The position numbers and the translations under genes are program-made. DNA of 64,000 nucleotides. Source: a virus. Below are positions 32,828 to 41,260 of the stretch, piece after piece; positions within the stretch are counted from its first letter, which is position 1; each line of letters begins with the position of its first letter. The stretch spans positions 1 to 64,000 of IMG/VR virus record IMGVR_UViG_3300008113_000003; one strand, given 5' to 3'. The notes under the pieces were generated by a model. That model ran no database searches and was not told the DNA's origin. It worked only from the letters and a program-made list of their open reading frames with translations.

Positions 32828-33292
32828 TTAAGCAAGTTTTTCCTTATCTTTTTCAATGGTTTTCTTTGATACAAGCCCTCTACCGTATTTAGTTATACGT
32901 TCTTTGTATCTTTCTTTAACATGTGGGCTAATAGGGATTGGTGTACCATCTTCATCAATCCTAACGAATTTAATGTTTGTGTGTGTAACAATTTCCTGGT
33001 CACCTGTACGAACATTGTGTTTCCTAACTTCGATATATAAAGACACCGATGTATTACCAAACTCAATAACTTTACCATAGATCTTAAGTAATGCGTTAAC
33101 TTTAACGGCTTTCTTAAAGATTAATTCATCAATCTTGATGGTAACAACCATTGGTGTATCACAAATCTGCGCAGCGTATGCGGCTGAAGCGTCATCAATT
33201 AAACTCACTAGTGTACCACCGAACATATTGTCGTGTACACCTATATCACCCTTCTTACAAATGTAGGTAGTTATTAATTCCATCTGTTCCAT
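32828..33292 (-). CDS. Hotdog-fold acyl-CoA thioesterase-like protein
   Basis: 154 residues. DNMFGGTLVSLIDDASAAYAA is the central hotdog helix with the catalytic Asp of YciA-type thioesterases, and KFVRIDEDGTPIPI is a familiar closing strand. It would release acyl groups from CoA or ACP; with FabH and an acyltransferase at 38-39 kb it hints at phage-directed acyl chemistry. An ATG at 33283 would reduce overlap with the upstream gene. Confidence 0.8.
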   Translation of the reverse strand: MEQMELITTYICKKGDIGVHDNMFGGTLVSLIDDASAAYAAQICDTPMVVTIKIDELIFKKAVKVNALLKIYGKVIEFGNTSVSLYIEVRKHNVRTGDQEIVTHTNIKFVRIDEDGTPIPISPHVKERYKERITKYGRGLVSKKTIEKDKEKLA

Positions 33293-33545
33293 TAAACAAT
33301 TTTAAGTACTTATTCCTAATTTCTAAAGATTTTCTTTTAAGACTGAAGGACTCACTGTCAATTGCCTGAACAATAATTTGTTCTTCTTCTTCAGTTACGT
33401 GTTCTAACATAAAATCAAATTCGTTGTCAGTAAGATTGTAAAATGATAAAAACATATCATCCATTAAATCAAACACACCATGTTGTCCTGGTTGGTTTGA
33501 TTTTAAACACGCTTGCACCTCTGGCCTTAAAACTTTCATATTCAA
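33255..33545 (-). CDS. Unknown 96-residue acidic helical protein
   Basis: Begins MNMKVLRPEVQACLKSN (alternative ATG 6 nt in); FEFMLEHVTEEEEQIIVQAIDSES-like acidic helices. Located between the thioesterase and the tmRNA. Not recognised. Confidence 0.5.
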   Translation of the reverse strand: MNMKVLRPEVQACLKSNQPGQHGVFDLMDDMFLSFYNLTDNEFDFMLEHVTEEEEQIIVQAIDSESFSLKRKSLEIRNKYLKLFNGTDGINNYLHL

Positions 33546-33581
33546 AAAATTAGGGCGATATAAAATAATACCGCCCGTTAG

Positions 33582-33964
33582 TGGAGATGAGGGGATTCGA
33601 ACCCCTGTCTTGTCTAGCCATTAATTAACCCTCGTTCACATGCTTATTCAGTTTTGCTAAACTGACAAACTTCACAATTCCCTTATTTTTACGGTTCGGT
33701 TTACTGAGAACTAATCTTCCGCTCGCTGTTACGGTAGCGAATACCGTTTTGCAGTTTTGGGTGACTGTTGTCAGCCAAGCTTTCGCTTAGACTAATTCTA
33801 GATCTGCAAACTCAACAGACTGACCGTTAAACGTGATGTTTCCGTCAGCATCGATAAAGCTCTCGCCATTTAAAACTGTATATAGGTTATTAAAGTGTTT
33901 CCAATACTAACACTGCATGCATCAAATTAAAGAACGTATCTATCAATCAATTCCAGTCATCCCC
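33582..33964 (-). ncRNA. ssrA: Transfer-messenger RNA (tmRNA)
   Basis: 5' end GGGGATGACTGGAATTGA and 3' end CATCTCC+A pair as a 7-bp acceptor stem, with a tRNA-like T arm (AGGGG-TTCGAAT-CCCCT). The conserved GCATGCAGTG lies in the first third. The tag frame starts with the resume codon GGC at 33865-33867 and ends TAA at 33787-33789: GESFIDADGNITFNGQSVEF followed by ADLELV (26 residues). It begins GE as in Bacteroidetes tags but lacks the usual ALAA end. CCA is not encoded. With phage SmpB it would rescue stalled ribosomes. Confidence 0.93.
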
Positions 33965-33970
33965 ATGTTC

Positions 33971-34057
33971 TGGTACCGAGAGCGGGACTCGAACCCGCAC
34001 GGACGTAATGTCCAAGGGATTTTAAGTCCCTCGTGTCTACCATTTCACCACCTCGGC
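33971..34057 (-). tRNA. tRNA-Leu(TAA)
   Basis: Acceptor GCCGAGG/TCTCGGT, D arm with GGTAGACACG, anticodon loop CTTAAAA, long variable arm, T arm GCGGG-TTCGAGT-CCCGC, discriminator A and encoded CCA. It lies 6 nt from the tmRNA 5' end, so both are probably cut from one transcript. Confidence 0.95.
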
Positions 34058-34143
34058 ATTGAAATCTGTTACAAAAGTAAGTGCTAAAAGTTGAATAAAC
34101 AAGCGTTTTAGAAAAAAAACCTAATTTTTTTATTAAAATAGGT

Positions 34144-34153
34144 TATATTTATG
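34144..34153 (+). promoter_or_regulatory. Putative late promoter motif TATATTTATG
   Basis: Copy of the TATTTAT motif 16 nt before the start of the zinc-ribbon head-protein candidate. Confidence 0.4.
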
Positions 34154-34169
34154 GATAAATACTTCATAA

Positions 34170-34949
34170 ATGAATTTAATCCAGGAAATAAAAAGAATGA
34201 GACAGATTATGTCTGTTATTAATGAAGAAAAAACCAACATTTCAATATCATGCCCAAAATGTGATCATGGTTGGACGATTGATAGTGAGGACAAAGATCC
34301 TTACCTATGCCATACATGTGGTTACGACAAACTTGAGGGTAAGTATGAACTTGAAAAACTCGCTAAATGGAAAAAAGAAAATAATGTCAATGAGAATGAA
34401 GATGAGGATAATGAAGATGGTCAATATAATGATTACACCTTTGACATTAGAACTGACTTAGCTGAACTTAAACAAGAATTGATTAGTGTTGGTGTAAATG
34501 ATAACACCAGATTACATTTAACACATGATAGTGAATTAAAAAAAATAAACACACCACAAAGAGCTTATGGGCCAAAACCAGATGGTCTTTGGTATTGCGT
34601 TGGGTTTGGTTGGTTGGATTTTACAACTCGTGATTTCCAATCATTTTATACAGTTGGTAACCGTGTATATCCGTTTGAGATAAGTTTAGATGGTTTAAAT
34701 GTTCTTAAGATAACTAACTACGAAGAATTAGTTGCATTTGAAAAGGCTTATTCAGCACCACCTCAATTTAAGTTTAGAGACAATTTTGATATTAACTGGT
34801 CTAGAGTCGCTGAAAGTTATGATGGTATTGAAATAGCACCTTACCTATATGAGGCTAGGTATGAACATAGATGGTACCAGGGCTGGGACGTGGCATCTGG
34901 ATGTATCTGGAACACAGCTAATTTAAAATCAAAAAAACTCCTACAATAA
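34170..34949 (+). CDS. Zinc-ribbon protein with prohead-type N-terminal peptide
   Basis: 259 residues. N-terminus NLIQEIKRMRQIMSVINE^EK looks like a T4-type capsid-targeting peptide ending in IxE. Residues 28-52 form a zinc ribbon (CPKCDHGW...CHTCGYD). An acidic linker (NENEDEDNEDG) follows, then a mixed domain ending RWYQGWDVASGCIWN. Likely packaged in the head and possibly injected. Family not recognised. Confidence 0.5.
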   Translation: MNLIQEIKRMRQIMSVINEEKTNISISCPKCDHGWTIDSEDKDPYLCHTCGYDKLEGKYELEKLAKWKKENNVNENEDEDNEDGQYNDYTFDIRTDLAELKQELISVGVNDNTRLHLTHDSELKKINTPQRAYGPKPDGLWYCVGFGWLDFTTRDFQSFYTVGNRVYPFEISLDGLNVLKITNYEELVAFEKAYSAPPQFKFRDNFDINWSRVAESYDGIEIAPYLYEARYEHRWYQGWDVASGCIWNTANLKSKKLLQ

Positions 34950-34970
34950 AGGTATTTATTAAAAATACAA

Positions 34971-34980
34971 AGTATTTATA
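34971..34980 (+). promoter_or_regulatory. Putative late promoter motif AGTATTTATA
   Basis: Lies 21 nt before the next plus-strand gene; a second copy (GGTATTTATT) is at 34951-34960. Confidence 0.45.
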
Positions 34981-35001
34981 ATATAGTAAAATTGTTTAAA
35001 C

Positions 35002-35769
35002 ATGAAAATTAAATTAACCTTAGATCAAATAAAGAATTTAGTTAATGAAGGTAAATTACCTTATAGATTCTTGGAAGACAATAACCCAGAAGACAATGAG
35101 CCAACAGGTGATGAAATGCCTGATGATGGTGAGGGTGAGGGTAATGATGATGAAACACCAAAAGAGCCTGATATGTCACCTGATGATCAAATCAGAAACA
35201 TTAAAGGTGGTAGCATCTTAGATTTCTTGGAAAATATGCCAAAAAGAGGTTCTTTCGGTTATATTTTTTACACAGCACCAGTATCTGTTAATAAATTTTA
35301 TATTAACGACAACGGTGAGAAAGAATTAAACCCAATGGCTGGTAAATTATTTAAAAACACTGTTTTCAAATTCCAATTCGACAAATCTTACAATAGAGCG
35401 GTTGAAATTAAAAACGAGAAGACTGGTGATGATTACGAAGTTGGTGCAAGAAATTCTGGTTACAAAGATGTTGAGGGTTACAACATGCTTTTATCTGGTA
35501 AAAGTGGTTTATATTTCCCAATTGTTTTAGATGATTTTAGAACTGATCAAAATAGTAATTACGCTTTAATGAACGATGCTGGTAATTACGAAGTGGTTTC
35601 AAAAGAAGAGATTCAAAAATATTTAAAACCAGTTTCAGGTACGTCAACATTCGTTGACTACAGATCATTGATTGTTCAAAGAGTTTTCCAAATTAGAGCT
35701 GGGGGTAGAACATTTATAAACTCAGAATTCCCTTACGAATATTTAGGACCGAAGAATTTACAGAAATAA
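35002..35769 (+). CDS. Probable head-packaged protein
   Basis: 255 residues. N-terminus KIKLTLDQIKNLVNE^GK ends in a V-x-E site, as in T4 capsid-targeting peptides. Residues 25-60 are very acidic (NPEDNEPTGDEMPDDGEGEG), then a basic/aromatic globular part (FYINDNGEKELNPMAGKLF, FVDYRSLIVQRVFQIRAGG). Same gene pair as the zinc-ribbon protein. Function unknown. Confidence 0.5.
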   Translation: MKIKLTLDQIKNLVNEGKLPYRFLEDNNPEDNEPTGDEMPDDGEGEGNDDETPKEPDMSPDDQIRNIKGGSILDFLENMPKRGSFGYIFYTAPVSVNKFYINDNGEKELNPMAGKLFKNTVFKFQFDKSYNRAVEIKNEKTGDDYEVGARNSGYKDVEGYNMLLSGKSGLYFPIVLDDFRTDQNSNYALMNDAGNYEVVSKEEIQKYLKPVSGTSTFVDYRSLIVQRVFQIRAGGRTFINSEFPYEYLGPKNLQK

Positions 35770-35797
35770 AAAAAGCCCCGATTAAGGGGCTTTTTCT
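35767..35797. terminator. Bidirectional rho-independent terminator
   Basis: AAAAAAAGCCCC-GATTAA-GGGGCTTTTT between convergent genes; A and T tracts on both sides. Confidence 0.9.
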
Positions 35798-36829
35798 TTA
35801 CTTATTAAATCGTTTAAACGATGCTTCAGTTATTAGATTATACTTGGCACGTCCGATAAACTCACTCAGGTCTTTCGCATCAGTGTAACTCATAGCTGAT
35901 GTTAGATAATGTTTAAAGTTATCAACCCAACCATCTATAGTATATTCAACAGCATGCACCCTTACAACACCTTCGGATGTTTTAACATCTTTCTTACCCC
36001 AACTCGCTTGTACTTCTTTTGTTGACATACCTCTAAATTTCTTGTGGAGTTTACCACCAGCTTTAAAAAATTCCTTCGCTTTTAAATTATATTGGTTAAT
36101 CTTTTCACCATCCTCATCAACTGTCTCACCAGCACTTTCCAGGGCTTTATTAAAGATCGAACCAAGCATTACATAGTCAGCACCTAAAGCCAACGCTTTA
36201 ATCACATCGGAATACTTCTTGAAACCACCGTCTGCTACGATATAAGCCGCTTTTTGTAGCGTACAGGAAACTTTATATGTTTCAACTATCAAAGATGCCA
36301 TTGGGTACCCAACCCCTGTGTGTACGGTTGTTAAACAACCACCACCGTTCCCAATCCCAATTCTAACATAATCGGCACCAGCGTCAGATAACAAAGCGTA
36401 TGTTTCTGGATTAGCAACATTACCAACCATTAAAACCAACGAATCACCGTATTTTTCTTTAGATTTTTTAGTTAATTCGTGTACAGCTGGCATGTGTCCA
36501 TTTGCAACATCCAAAAGAATATAATGTTTTAAATCTTTTGGTTGATTGTTTTTAATAAACACCTCTTCAAATTGATTAAGTCCGTATGAAACCCACTCAC
36601 TAAAACTCGTCTTAGGGTGTAGGTTAGTAACAGCTGTTCTTGGTAAAATTACGTTAATACACTCTTCTTTAAAAAAGTGAGCATTATGTGTGTTAACAAC
36701 AGTATCCATAGGTGCTGTAAATAACGGCAACCCACCTTTGTTATCAAATGGGTATATTTCCGATCTGGAGTTAATTCTTGTTACCGCATTGGGCATCAAT
36801 AGCACATCATCGAAGTCAAATAAAGTCAT
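35798..36829 (-). CDS. IMP dehydrogenase / GMP reductase family enzyme
   Basis: 343 residues. FDDVLLMPN start, PLFTAPMDTV, LMVGNVANPETY, GADYVRIGIGNGGGCLTT (catalytic Cys loop), YIVADGGFKKYSDVIKALALGADYVMLG, and RGMSTKEVQ. No CBS domains, so it is the length of GMP reductase. It could shift the purine pool between IMP and guanine nucleotides. The exact reaction cannot be fixed by eye. Confidence 0.85.
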   Translation of the reverse strand: MTLFDFDDVLLMPNAVTRINSRSEIYPFDNKGGLPLFTAPMDTVVNTHNAHFFKEECINVILPRTAVTNLHPKTSFSEWVSYGLNQFEEVFIKNNQPKDLKHYILLDVANGHMPAVHELTKKSKEKYGDSLVLMVGNVANPETYALLSDAGADYVRIGIGNGGGCLTTVHTGVGYPMASLIVETYKVSCTLQKAAYIVADGGFKKYSDVIKALALGADYVMLGSIFNKALESAGETVDEDGEKINQYNLKAKEFFKAGGKLHKKFRGMSTKEVQASWGKKDVKTSEGVVRVHAVEYTIDGWVDNFKHYLTSAMSYTDAKDLSEFIGRAKYNLITEASFKRFNK

Positions 36830-36877
36830 ATTTTAATATTTTGGATAAAAGTAGTAAATAAAAACTACAAAACCAAA

Positions 36878-37864
36878 TTATATCTCAACTATTCTAGCCG
36901 AATCTATGTAAAACCTATCATTTGGTTTTCTTAAATCCAATTCCCTAAAAATTGAACCGTTTACAAATATCTTAATATACAAAGCATTTTCATAATTAAC
37001 TTCCAAATTAACCCATAGACATTTGTAGTATGGTGCTATAAATGATTTTGTCTTGTTACCACCGTCTTTACAGTAAATTAGTACATCGATAAGGTTTGGT
37101 TGTGGGTTACTTAAATTATCATGTGTAATGTGTAAAACGCCATCAACCGTATGTATACAATATTTATCAGTTAACCCTAAAGTATAGTTTTGGTTAATTT
37201 TCATTGTTGATTTTACCTCATCACTATTTTCAACCTTTACGTTAACCTTTGACCATAAAATATCATAAACCAACCCTTCTGTTATGGGAAATAATTTAGT
37301 GTGATATCTTCTTTTATATTCGGATAATAAAAAATTTTCATCATATGTAAATTGATTGAATGAGAATTTTTTTACATTAAAACTAATAGGTAATAATAAA
37401 TGTTTATGTTCGTGATCCCTTTCTGGTTTAAAACCAACTAAATCATATTCACCTGCCATAATTGTTTTAGACACATTGTTAAAATAGGTGAAATCGTTTA
37501 TCTCACAATCATACTCTAATAAATGTACAATATCATAGTTAAGCGTCTTTAAATAAGACATCGCCCCAACCAATAATTTATATACTGGTAGTATCGTGAT
37601 AGCCGATTTTAAGTTTATAAATTCAAACTTCTTATTATTTATTCTACTATAAGACCAAAATTGTGCATCGGTATCGTACACCAATTTATTATCTTTATCA
37701 AATATCGTGTAATAACACATATCCTCAATATCTTTAGGTATTTGTGTATGCGAAACAACCATTATTTGTTTACCATGCTTATTAATACTATATACCAATT
37801 GTCTAAGCATTTGTTGTTTCTCAAATGAAGGTGTGTGTGACAATATTAGATAAATCTCTTTCAT
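36878..37864 (-). CDS. Glycosyltransferase-like protein
   Basis: 328 residues. EIYLILSHTPSFEKQQML start and IVHLLEYDCEINDF resemble the N-terminal strand and the acidic metal-binding region of GT-A-type sugar transferases. No other motif is diagnostic. It sits with FabH, a hexapeptide acyltransferase and a sugar aminotransferase in a coupled operon (1-bp gap), which supports glycan synthesis. Confidence 0.5.
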   Translation of the reverse strand: MKEIYLILSHTPSFEKQQMLRQLVYSINKHGKQIMVVSHTQIPKDIEDMCYYTIFDKDNKLVYDTDAQFWSYSRINNKKFEFINLKSAITILPVYKLLVGAMSYLKTLNYDIVHLLEYDCEINDFTYFNNVSKTIMAGEYDLVGFKPERDHEHKHLLLPISFNVKKFSFNQFTYDENFLLSEYKRRYHTKLFPITEGLVYDILWSKVNVKVENSDEVKSTMKINQNYTLGLTDKYCIHTVDGVLHITHDNLSNPQPNLIDVLIYCKDGGNKTKSFIAPYYKCLWVNLEVNYENALYIKIFVNGSIFRELDLRKPNDRFYIDSARIVEI

Positions 37865-37865
37865 A

Positions 37866-38807
37866 TTACTTAACCCATTTCATTATAGTCGAACCCCAGG
37901 CCCAACCTGAACCAATCGCTGTAAATACGATGATATCACCTTTATTAATCTGTTTATTCATAATAGCGTCATCCAATGCTATTGGTACTGATGCCCCAGC
38001 TATATTCGCATATTTGTTCATAACAGTTTTAACCTTGTCCATGGGCAAACCAACTTCGTTAGCAACTATTTTTAATATATTAATACTTGGTTGATGTGGT
38101 ATGAGCATATCTACTTCCTCAGCTTTAATATTTGATTTCTCAAGTACGCTTTTTATTGAGGTTGGTAGCACCTTAATCGCTTGTTCCCAAACCTCTTTAC
38201 CCCTCATCACAAATGGTGAATCAAGTGGCATATTAAAACCAGTCATACCTGTATCTTTACCATTAGCACTACTTTCAAATGACATCCACCCTTCTTCATC
38301 ATAACCTAAAACAATCGCACCAGCTCCGTCACCAAAAAATACGGAGTGTTGATTAGTCCAATCTGTATGTTTTGAGTAAGCTTCTGTTGCGATAATTAAA
38401 ACGTTTTTATGTACTTTATGACTTATAAGTGGTATCATAAGGTTAATTGCGTAAACAAAGCCAGAGCAAACAGCGTTTATATCAAAAGCTGGTATATCTC
38501 TATCGATGTTAAATTTATTATGTATAATACATGCTGTTGATGGTGATATTTTCTCTGGGCTAGATGTTGCAACAATAATTAAGTCAATATCATCAATTCC
38601 CATATTAGCTGATTCAAGCGCCTTTAACGCTGCTTTATAACCCATTTCAGATGGGGATTCTTCAGCAACTCTCCTCTCATCAATACCAAGTTTATCTTTA
38701 ATCCAGCTATGCGTTGTGTCAACACTTTTCTCAAGATCATAATTAGTTACAACCTTACTTGGTAAGTGGGAACCAACACCTTTTATACCAACATTATTAT
38801 AAACCAT
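37866..38807 (-). CDS. 3-oxoacyl-ACP synthase III (FabH-like)
   Basis: 313 residues, full length. DINAVCSGFVYAI has the catalytic Cys; MLIPHQPSINI the His; KYANIAGASVPIAL the Asn; VFTAIGSGWAWGS the C-terminal glycine motif. FabH condenses acyl-CoA with malonyl-ACP; relatives make acyl amides or unusual acyl chains. In a phage, next to a sugar aminotransferase and acyltransferase, it may supply an acyl group for an N-acylated sugar. Confidence 0.9.
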   Translation of the reverse strand: MVYNNVGIKGVGSHLPSKVVTNYDLEKSVDTTHSWIKDKLGIDERRVAEESPSEMGYKAALKALESANMGIDDIDLIIVATSSPEKISPSTACIIHNKFNIDRDIPAFDINAVCSGFVYAINLMIPLISHKVHKNVLIIATEAYSKHTDWTNQHSVFFGDGAGAIVLGYDEEGWMSFESSANGKDTGMTGFNMPLDSPFVMRGKEVWEQAIKVLPTSIKSVLEKSNIKAEEVDMLIPHQPSINILKIVANEVGLPMDKVKTVMNKYANIAGASVPIALDDAIMNKQINKGDIIVFTAIGSGWAWGSTIMKWVK

Positions 38808-39339
38808 AATCTAACATTTTATTCTCCCTATTTTTAATTAATTTAAGTGGATTACCACCATATATACCATAAGCAGGTAGGTTTTTACTAACCAAACTTA
38901 AGGCACCAATTGCGGTACCCTCTTCGATCGTTACCCCAGGTAAAACAACGACATTACAACCCAAAACAACATATTTTTTTAAATGTACCGTCTGGTGCCT
39001 TACATTCGTATATTCTTTTGGGACTGTTGGCCCAACCAAGTAATTACCCGAAAAATCATCAGATGACGAATAAATTGAGACTTTACCTGATATCTGTGTG
39101 TGATCTTCACAAACTATTGCCCCAGAACCAATTAAATGCGCATAACATGCGATATGTATATAGTTACCTAATTTAATACCACCTTCACCAGCACTTAAAA
39201 TACAAAAATCATCTATTCTAACATTCGAACCAATCTCAATGTTTTTAGCATTATAAATTGACGCTTTATCTGATATTAAAACGTTTTCACCTAACGATTT
39301 AAAACCCATTTTTTCTAACTCACCTCTACTGTAAAACAT
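38797..39339 (-). CDS. Left-handed beta-helix (hexapeptide) acyltransferase
   Basis: 180 residues from MFYSRGELEKMGF. Repeats such as LISDKASIYNAKNIEIGSNV and VVLPGVTIEEGTAIGALSLV are hexapeptide turns of the maltose/galactoside O-acetyltransferase class, with the usual closing YGIYGGNPLKLIK. The catalytic His region is HLIGSGAIVCEDH. Likely acetylates a sugar. The ATG at 39339 lies 1 bp after the upstream stop; an ATG at 39369 is rejected. Confidence 0.85.
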   Translation of the reverse strand: MFYSRGELEKMGFKSLGENVLISDKASIYNAKNIEIGSNVRIDDFCILSAGEGGIKLGNYIHIACYAHLIGSGAIVCEDHTQISGKVSIYSSSDDFSGNYLVGPTVPKEYTNVRHQTVHLKKYVVLGCNVVVLPGVTIEEGTAIGALSLVSKNLPAYGIYGGNPLKLIKNRENKMLDYGL

Positions 39340-39340
39340 A

Positions 39341-39994
39341 TTATCTATTCGCTTTTGTATAAACCTCAAATTTTGATAAATCTGGGTAAGGTAATTCTAA
39401 ATCTTCATTATGTTTTGGTTTACCTTGTATATCATAAAATTGCCCCATAAGTAGTAAACCTCTAGTTGCTAACTCTGGCATCATATAGTAATTCCACCCC
39501 AACATATCCAAATTATCATCATGATAAGAACATTCACGTCTACCAGAATATCTGGCACGTTTAAACCAAAGATAAGCTTCGTGACTATCTGTCAAAATAG
39601 CACCACCCTTTGATAATTTGAAGTGTTTGTAAGGCCCTGTAAATGAGATACACATGTGTGTCCCAGTTTTATACATATTGTTTGTAAAACTTAATGCGGA
39701 ATCCCAAACATTACTACCTTTAAGTTCGTAGGCACCTTTGATGGTTTTACCTTCAACAGGTTCAAAATCTACTTTTAAACCATTATGTATGATTTCACAA
39801 GGAACCGATGGATACGTCCTACTAGGTATAGTAATTGTATCAACTTTTATAGATTTTTTTACATTTTTTTCGTAATATAACGCCAAGAATAAAGCGTTAC
39901 TTTGGTTATCAACTGTAACCACATAAGGAGCACCAGTATAATCGGATAGTGCTTTTTCGAAATCTTCAGTTATTTTATAAACACCGTTTGCCAT
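39341..39994 (-). CDS. Short DegT/DnrJ/EryC1-type sugar aminotransferase
   Basis: 217 residues from MANGVYKITEDFEKAL; an ATG at 40102 would run into the tRNA-Thr gene and is rejected. YTGAPYVVTVDNQSNALFLAL is the PLP-phosphate region, DSALSF the Asp region, and SFTGPYKHFKLSKGGAI holds the PLP lysine. It is about 150 residues shorter than usual and lacks the C-terminal domain, so it may be a minimal or truncated enzyme. Likely transaminates a nucleotide sugar. Confidence 0.7.
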   Translation of the reverse strand: MANGVYKITEDFEKALSDYTGAPYVVTVDNQSNALFLALYYEKNVKKSIKVDTITIPSRTYPSVPCEIIHNGLKVDFEPVEGKTIKGAYELKGSNVWDSALSFTNNMYKTGTHMCISFTGPYKHFKLSKGGAILTDSHEAYLWFKRARYSGRRECSYHDDNLDMLGWNYYMMPELATRGLLLMGQFYDIQGKPKHNEDLELPYPDLSKFEVYTKANR

Positions 39995-40063
39995 ATATTT
40001 TTTTATATAATTATATGAAAATAAACGGAAAAAACAAGTGTTTAGAATAACATATTGGAAAAA

Positions 40064-40140
40064 TGGAGCCTGAAGAGGGATTCGAACCCCCGACATCCTC
40101 ATTACAAGTGAGGCGCTCTGGCCAGCTGAGCTATTCAGGC
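40064..40140 (-). tRNA. tRNA-Thr(TGT)
   Basis: Acceptor GCCTGAA/TTCAGGC, D arm GCTCAGCTGGCCAGAGC, anticodon arm CCTCA-CTTGTAA-TGAGG, T loop TTCGAAT, discriminator T, CCA encoded. Confidence 0.95.
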
Positions 40141-40334
40141 AATTTGGTCTGGATCAGAGGCCTTCTGCCAGACGAGACCTCGTAGTTGACTTTCGTCAGA
40201 GCTTACCGAGACACCATTTTTAAAAAACCCCGACCACCATTTCAGTCCGAAGACATGCTTTCAGTGAACTTGGATCCTAATCCCGTTTCTTCGGGTCGTT
40301 CACTGGTGGCACCAGCCTCTGTGAGGGTTTTTTG
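40141..40334 (-). other. Long structured spacer in the tRNA array
   Basis: 194 nt without a gene. Helices visible: GTCTGG/CCAGAC closing an inner CAGA/TCTG hairpin; CTCG/CGAG around a TGAC-GAAA-GTCA tetraloop hairpin; and CCCG-AAGAAA-CGGG. Looks like a folded RNA. Confidence 0.45.
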
Positions 40335-40425
40335 TGGCTGACACAGGACTCGAACCTGCACTGGGCAACCTTACAACCTTTCGGTCTTGGGGGCTTGGGC
40401 ACCATCCCGCATTACGCAGTCAGCC
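40335..40425 (-). tRNA. tRNA-like gene with aberrant core
   Basis: Acceptor GGCTGAC/GTCAGCC and T arm GCAGG-TTCGAGT-CCTGT are perfect, discriminator A, no CCA. The 59-nt core between them gives no standard D and anticodon arms; an ACC-GAAA-GGT hairpin is present. The amino acid cannot be assigned. Confidence 0.55.
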
Positions 40426-40693
40426 ATTTTTCCCCACCTTGAGATTACAGATGAGTAGTCATATCGGTTTGTTTACTTTGAAACAACCTGCTGGGCATCC
40501 CCGTTAAAAAAAGTCAAACTACTGGGAGCTTCTGTTACCTAGCTTTATTCCCACGAGACTGGCGTTTTATAGAGCCACATCCAGTTTCTACCCATGGGAT
40601 AGTCTTTTACGTGGATATTAGGATGTCCAGTCCGATACCCTATCAAGTTTAAATGAGACATTGACAAGTCTGCTGAGTATCTCTCACCCATTG
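40426..40693 (-). other. Long structured spacer in the tRNA array
   Basis: 268 nt, no credible frame. A 12-bp helix is interrupted by one bulge (GACTGG-ACATCC with GGATGT...CCAGTC) and encloses CTATCCCATGGGTAG; GGG-AATAA-AGCT pairs with AGCT-CCC. Probably a folded RNA of unknown type. Confidence 0.45.
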
Positions 40694-40767
40694 TAGTGAT
40701 AACGAGACTCGAACTCGTAACCTAATGCGTATAAGGCATGTGCTCTCACCAATTGAGCTATATCACT
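40694..40767 (-). tRNA. tRNA-Ile(TAT)
   Basis: Acceptor AGTGATA/TATCACT, D arm GCTCAATTGGTGAGAGC, anticodon loop CTTATAC, T arm ACGAG-TTCGAGT-CTCGT, discriminator A, no CCA. Reads AUA, a rare codon in many hosts. Its first 32 nt are duplicated just upstream. Confidence 0.9.
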
Positions 40768-40801
40768 AGCATGTGCTCTCACCAATTGAGCTATATCACT
40801 A
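40736..40801 (-). repeat. 33-bp tandem duplication of tRNA-Ile 5' half
   Basis: 40736-40768 and 40769-40801 are identical. The first copy is part of tRNA-Ile; the second is an orphan 5' half (acceptor strand, D arm and start of anticodon stem) transcribed before the intact gene. Confidence 0.95.
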
Positions 40802-40885
40802 GTTATTACCATGGTCTGCCTTGTAGTACAGACTGTACCCCTTTAAGTGACTCACTAACCCTAGGTGTGGGTAGCATGGCAATTG
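40802..40885 (-). other. Cloverleaf-like spacer without T loop
   Basis: TGCCATG pairs with CATGGTA over 7 bp and encloses three hairpins (CTACCC/GGGTTAG, GTGAGTCAC, GTACAG/CTGTAC). It looks like a tRNA outline but lacks D- and T-loop consensus. Possibly a decayed tRNA or a processing element. Confidence 0.35.
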
Positions 40886-41007
40886 TAGTCAGGACAGGAC
40901 TTGAACCTGTATTCTCTATTATTATCACCAAGTTTCGGTTACATTGTTTCTGTTTGCTTGGTATAGAGTTTAGGATACTTTCAGCGTCTACATTCCGCCA
41001 CCTGACT
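40886..41007 (-). tRNA. tRNA-like gene with expanded core (Leu-like ends)
   Basis: Acceptor AGTCAGG/CCTGACT, D arm GCG-GAATGTAGA-CGC as in tRNA-Leu, T arm ACAGG-TTCAAGT-CCTGT, discriminator A, no CCA. In place of anticodon and variable arms is a 70-nt irregular hairpin (GTAT/ATAC, CTCTAT/ATAGAG, ACCAAG/CTTGGT). About 40 nt longer than a normal tRNA-Leu. Confidence 0.55.
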
Positions 41008-41169
41008 ATTTCACTTTACGGTCCAAAGTGTAAGCAGGTTTAGTTGCGGACTTTCCTTCCTGATGGGGGCTCTTTTCGTGACACGTACACCATTCTTACG
41101 AACAGTCCCATTGGTCATCACTGGCACGTTATCCATCTTTTTAACACGTAGCCACCGTGTTGCTCATCG

Positions 41170-41260
41170 TAGTCAGGACAGGATTCGAACCTGAACTCCC
41201 CATTATAGGGAGCGTGATACAGCCCCCGAAGCAGCTGTGACACCCATTTGCCACCTGACT
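41170..41260 (-). tRNA. tRNA-like gene with aberrant core
   Basis: Shares the acceptor AGTCAGG/CCTGACT with the element at 40886, T arm CAGG-TTCGAAT-CCTG, discriminator A. The core holds an extended hairpin (GTG-TC-ACAGC...GCTGT-AT-CAC) and CTCCC-TATAAT-GGGAG. No standard D arm. Specificity not assignable. Confidence 0.55.

Noticed and set aside
40141-40700. Group I intron or RNase P RNA in the array spacers
   Set aside because: GAC-TA and GAGGAA-like words occur but the P3/P7 or P4 pairing sets could not be assembled; folding software would be decisive.
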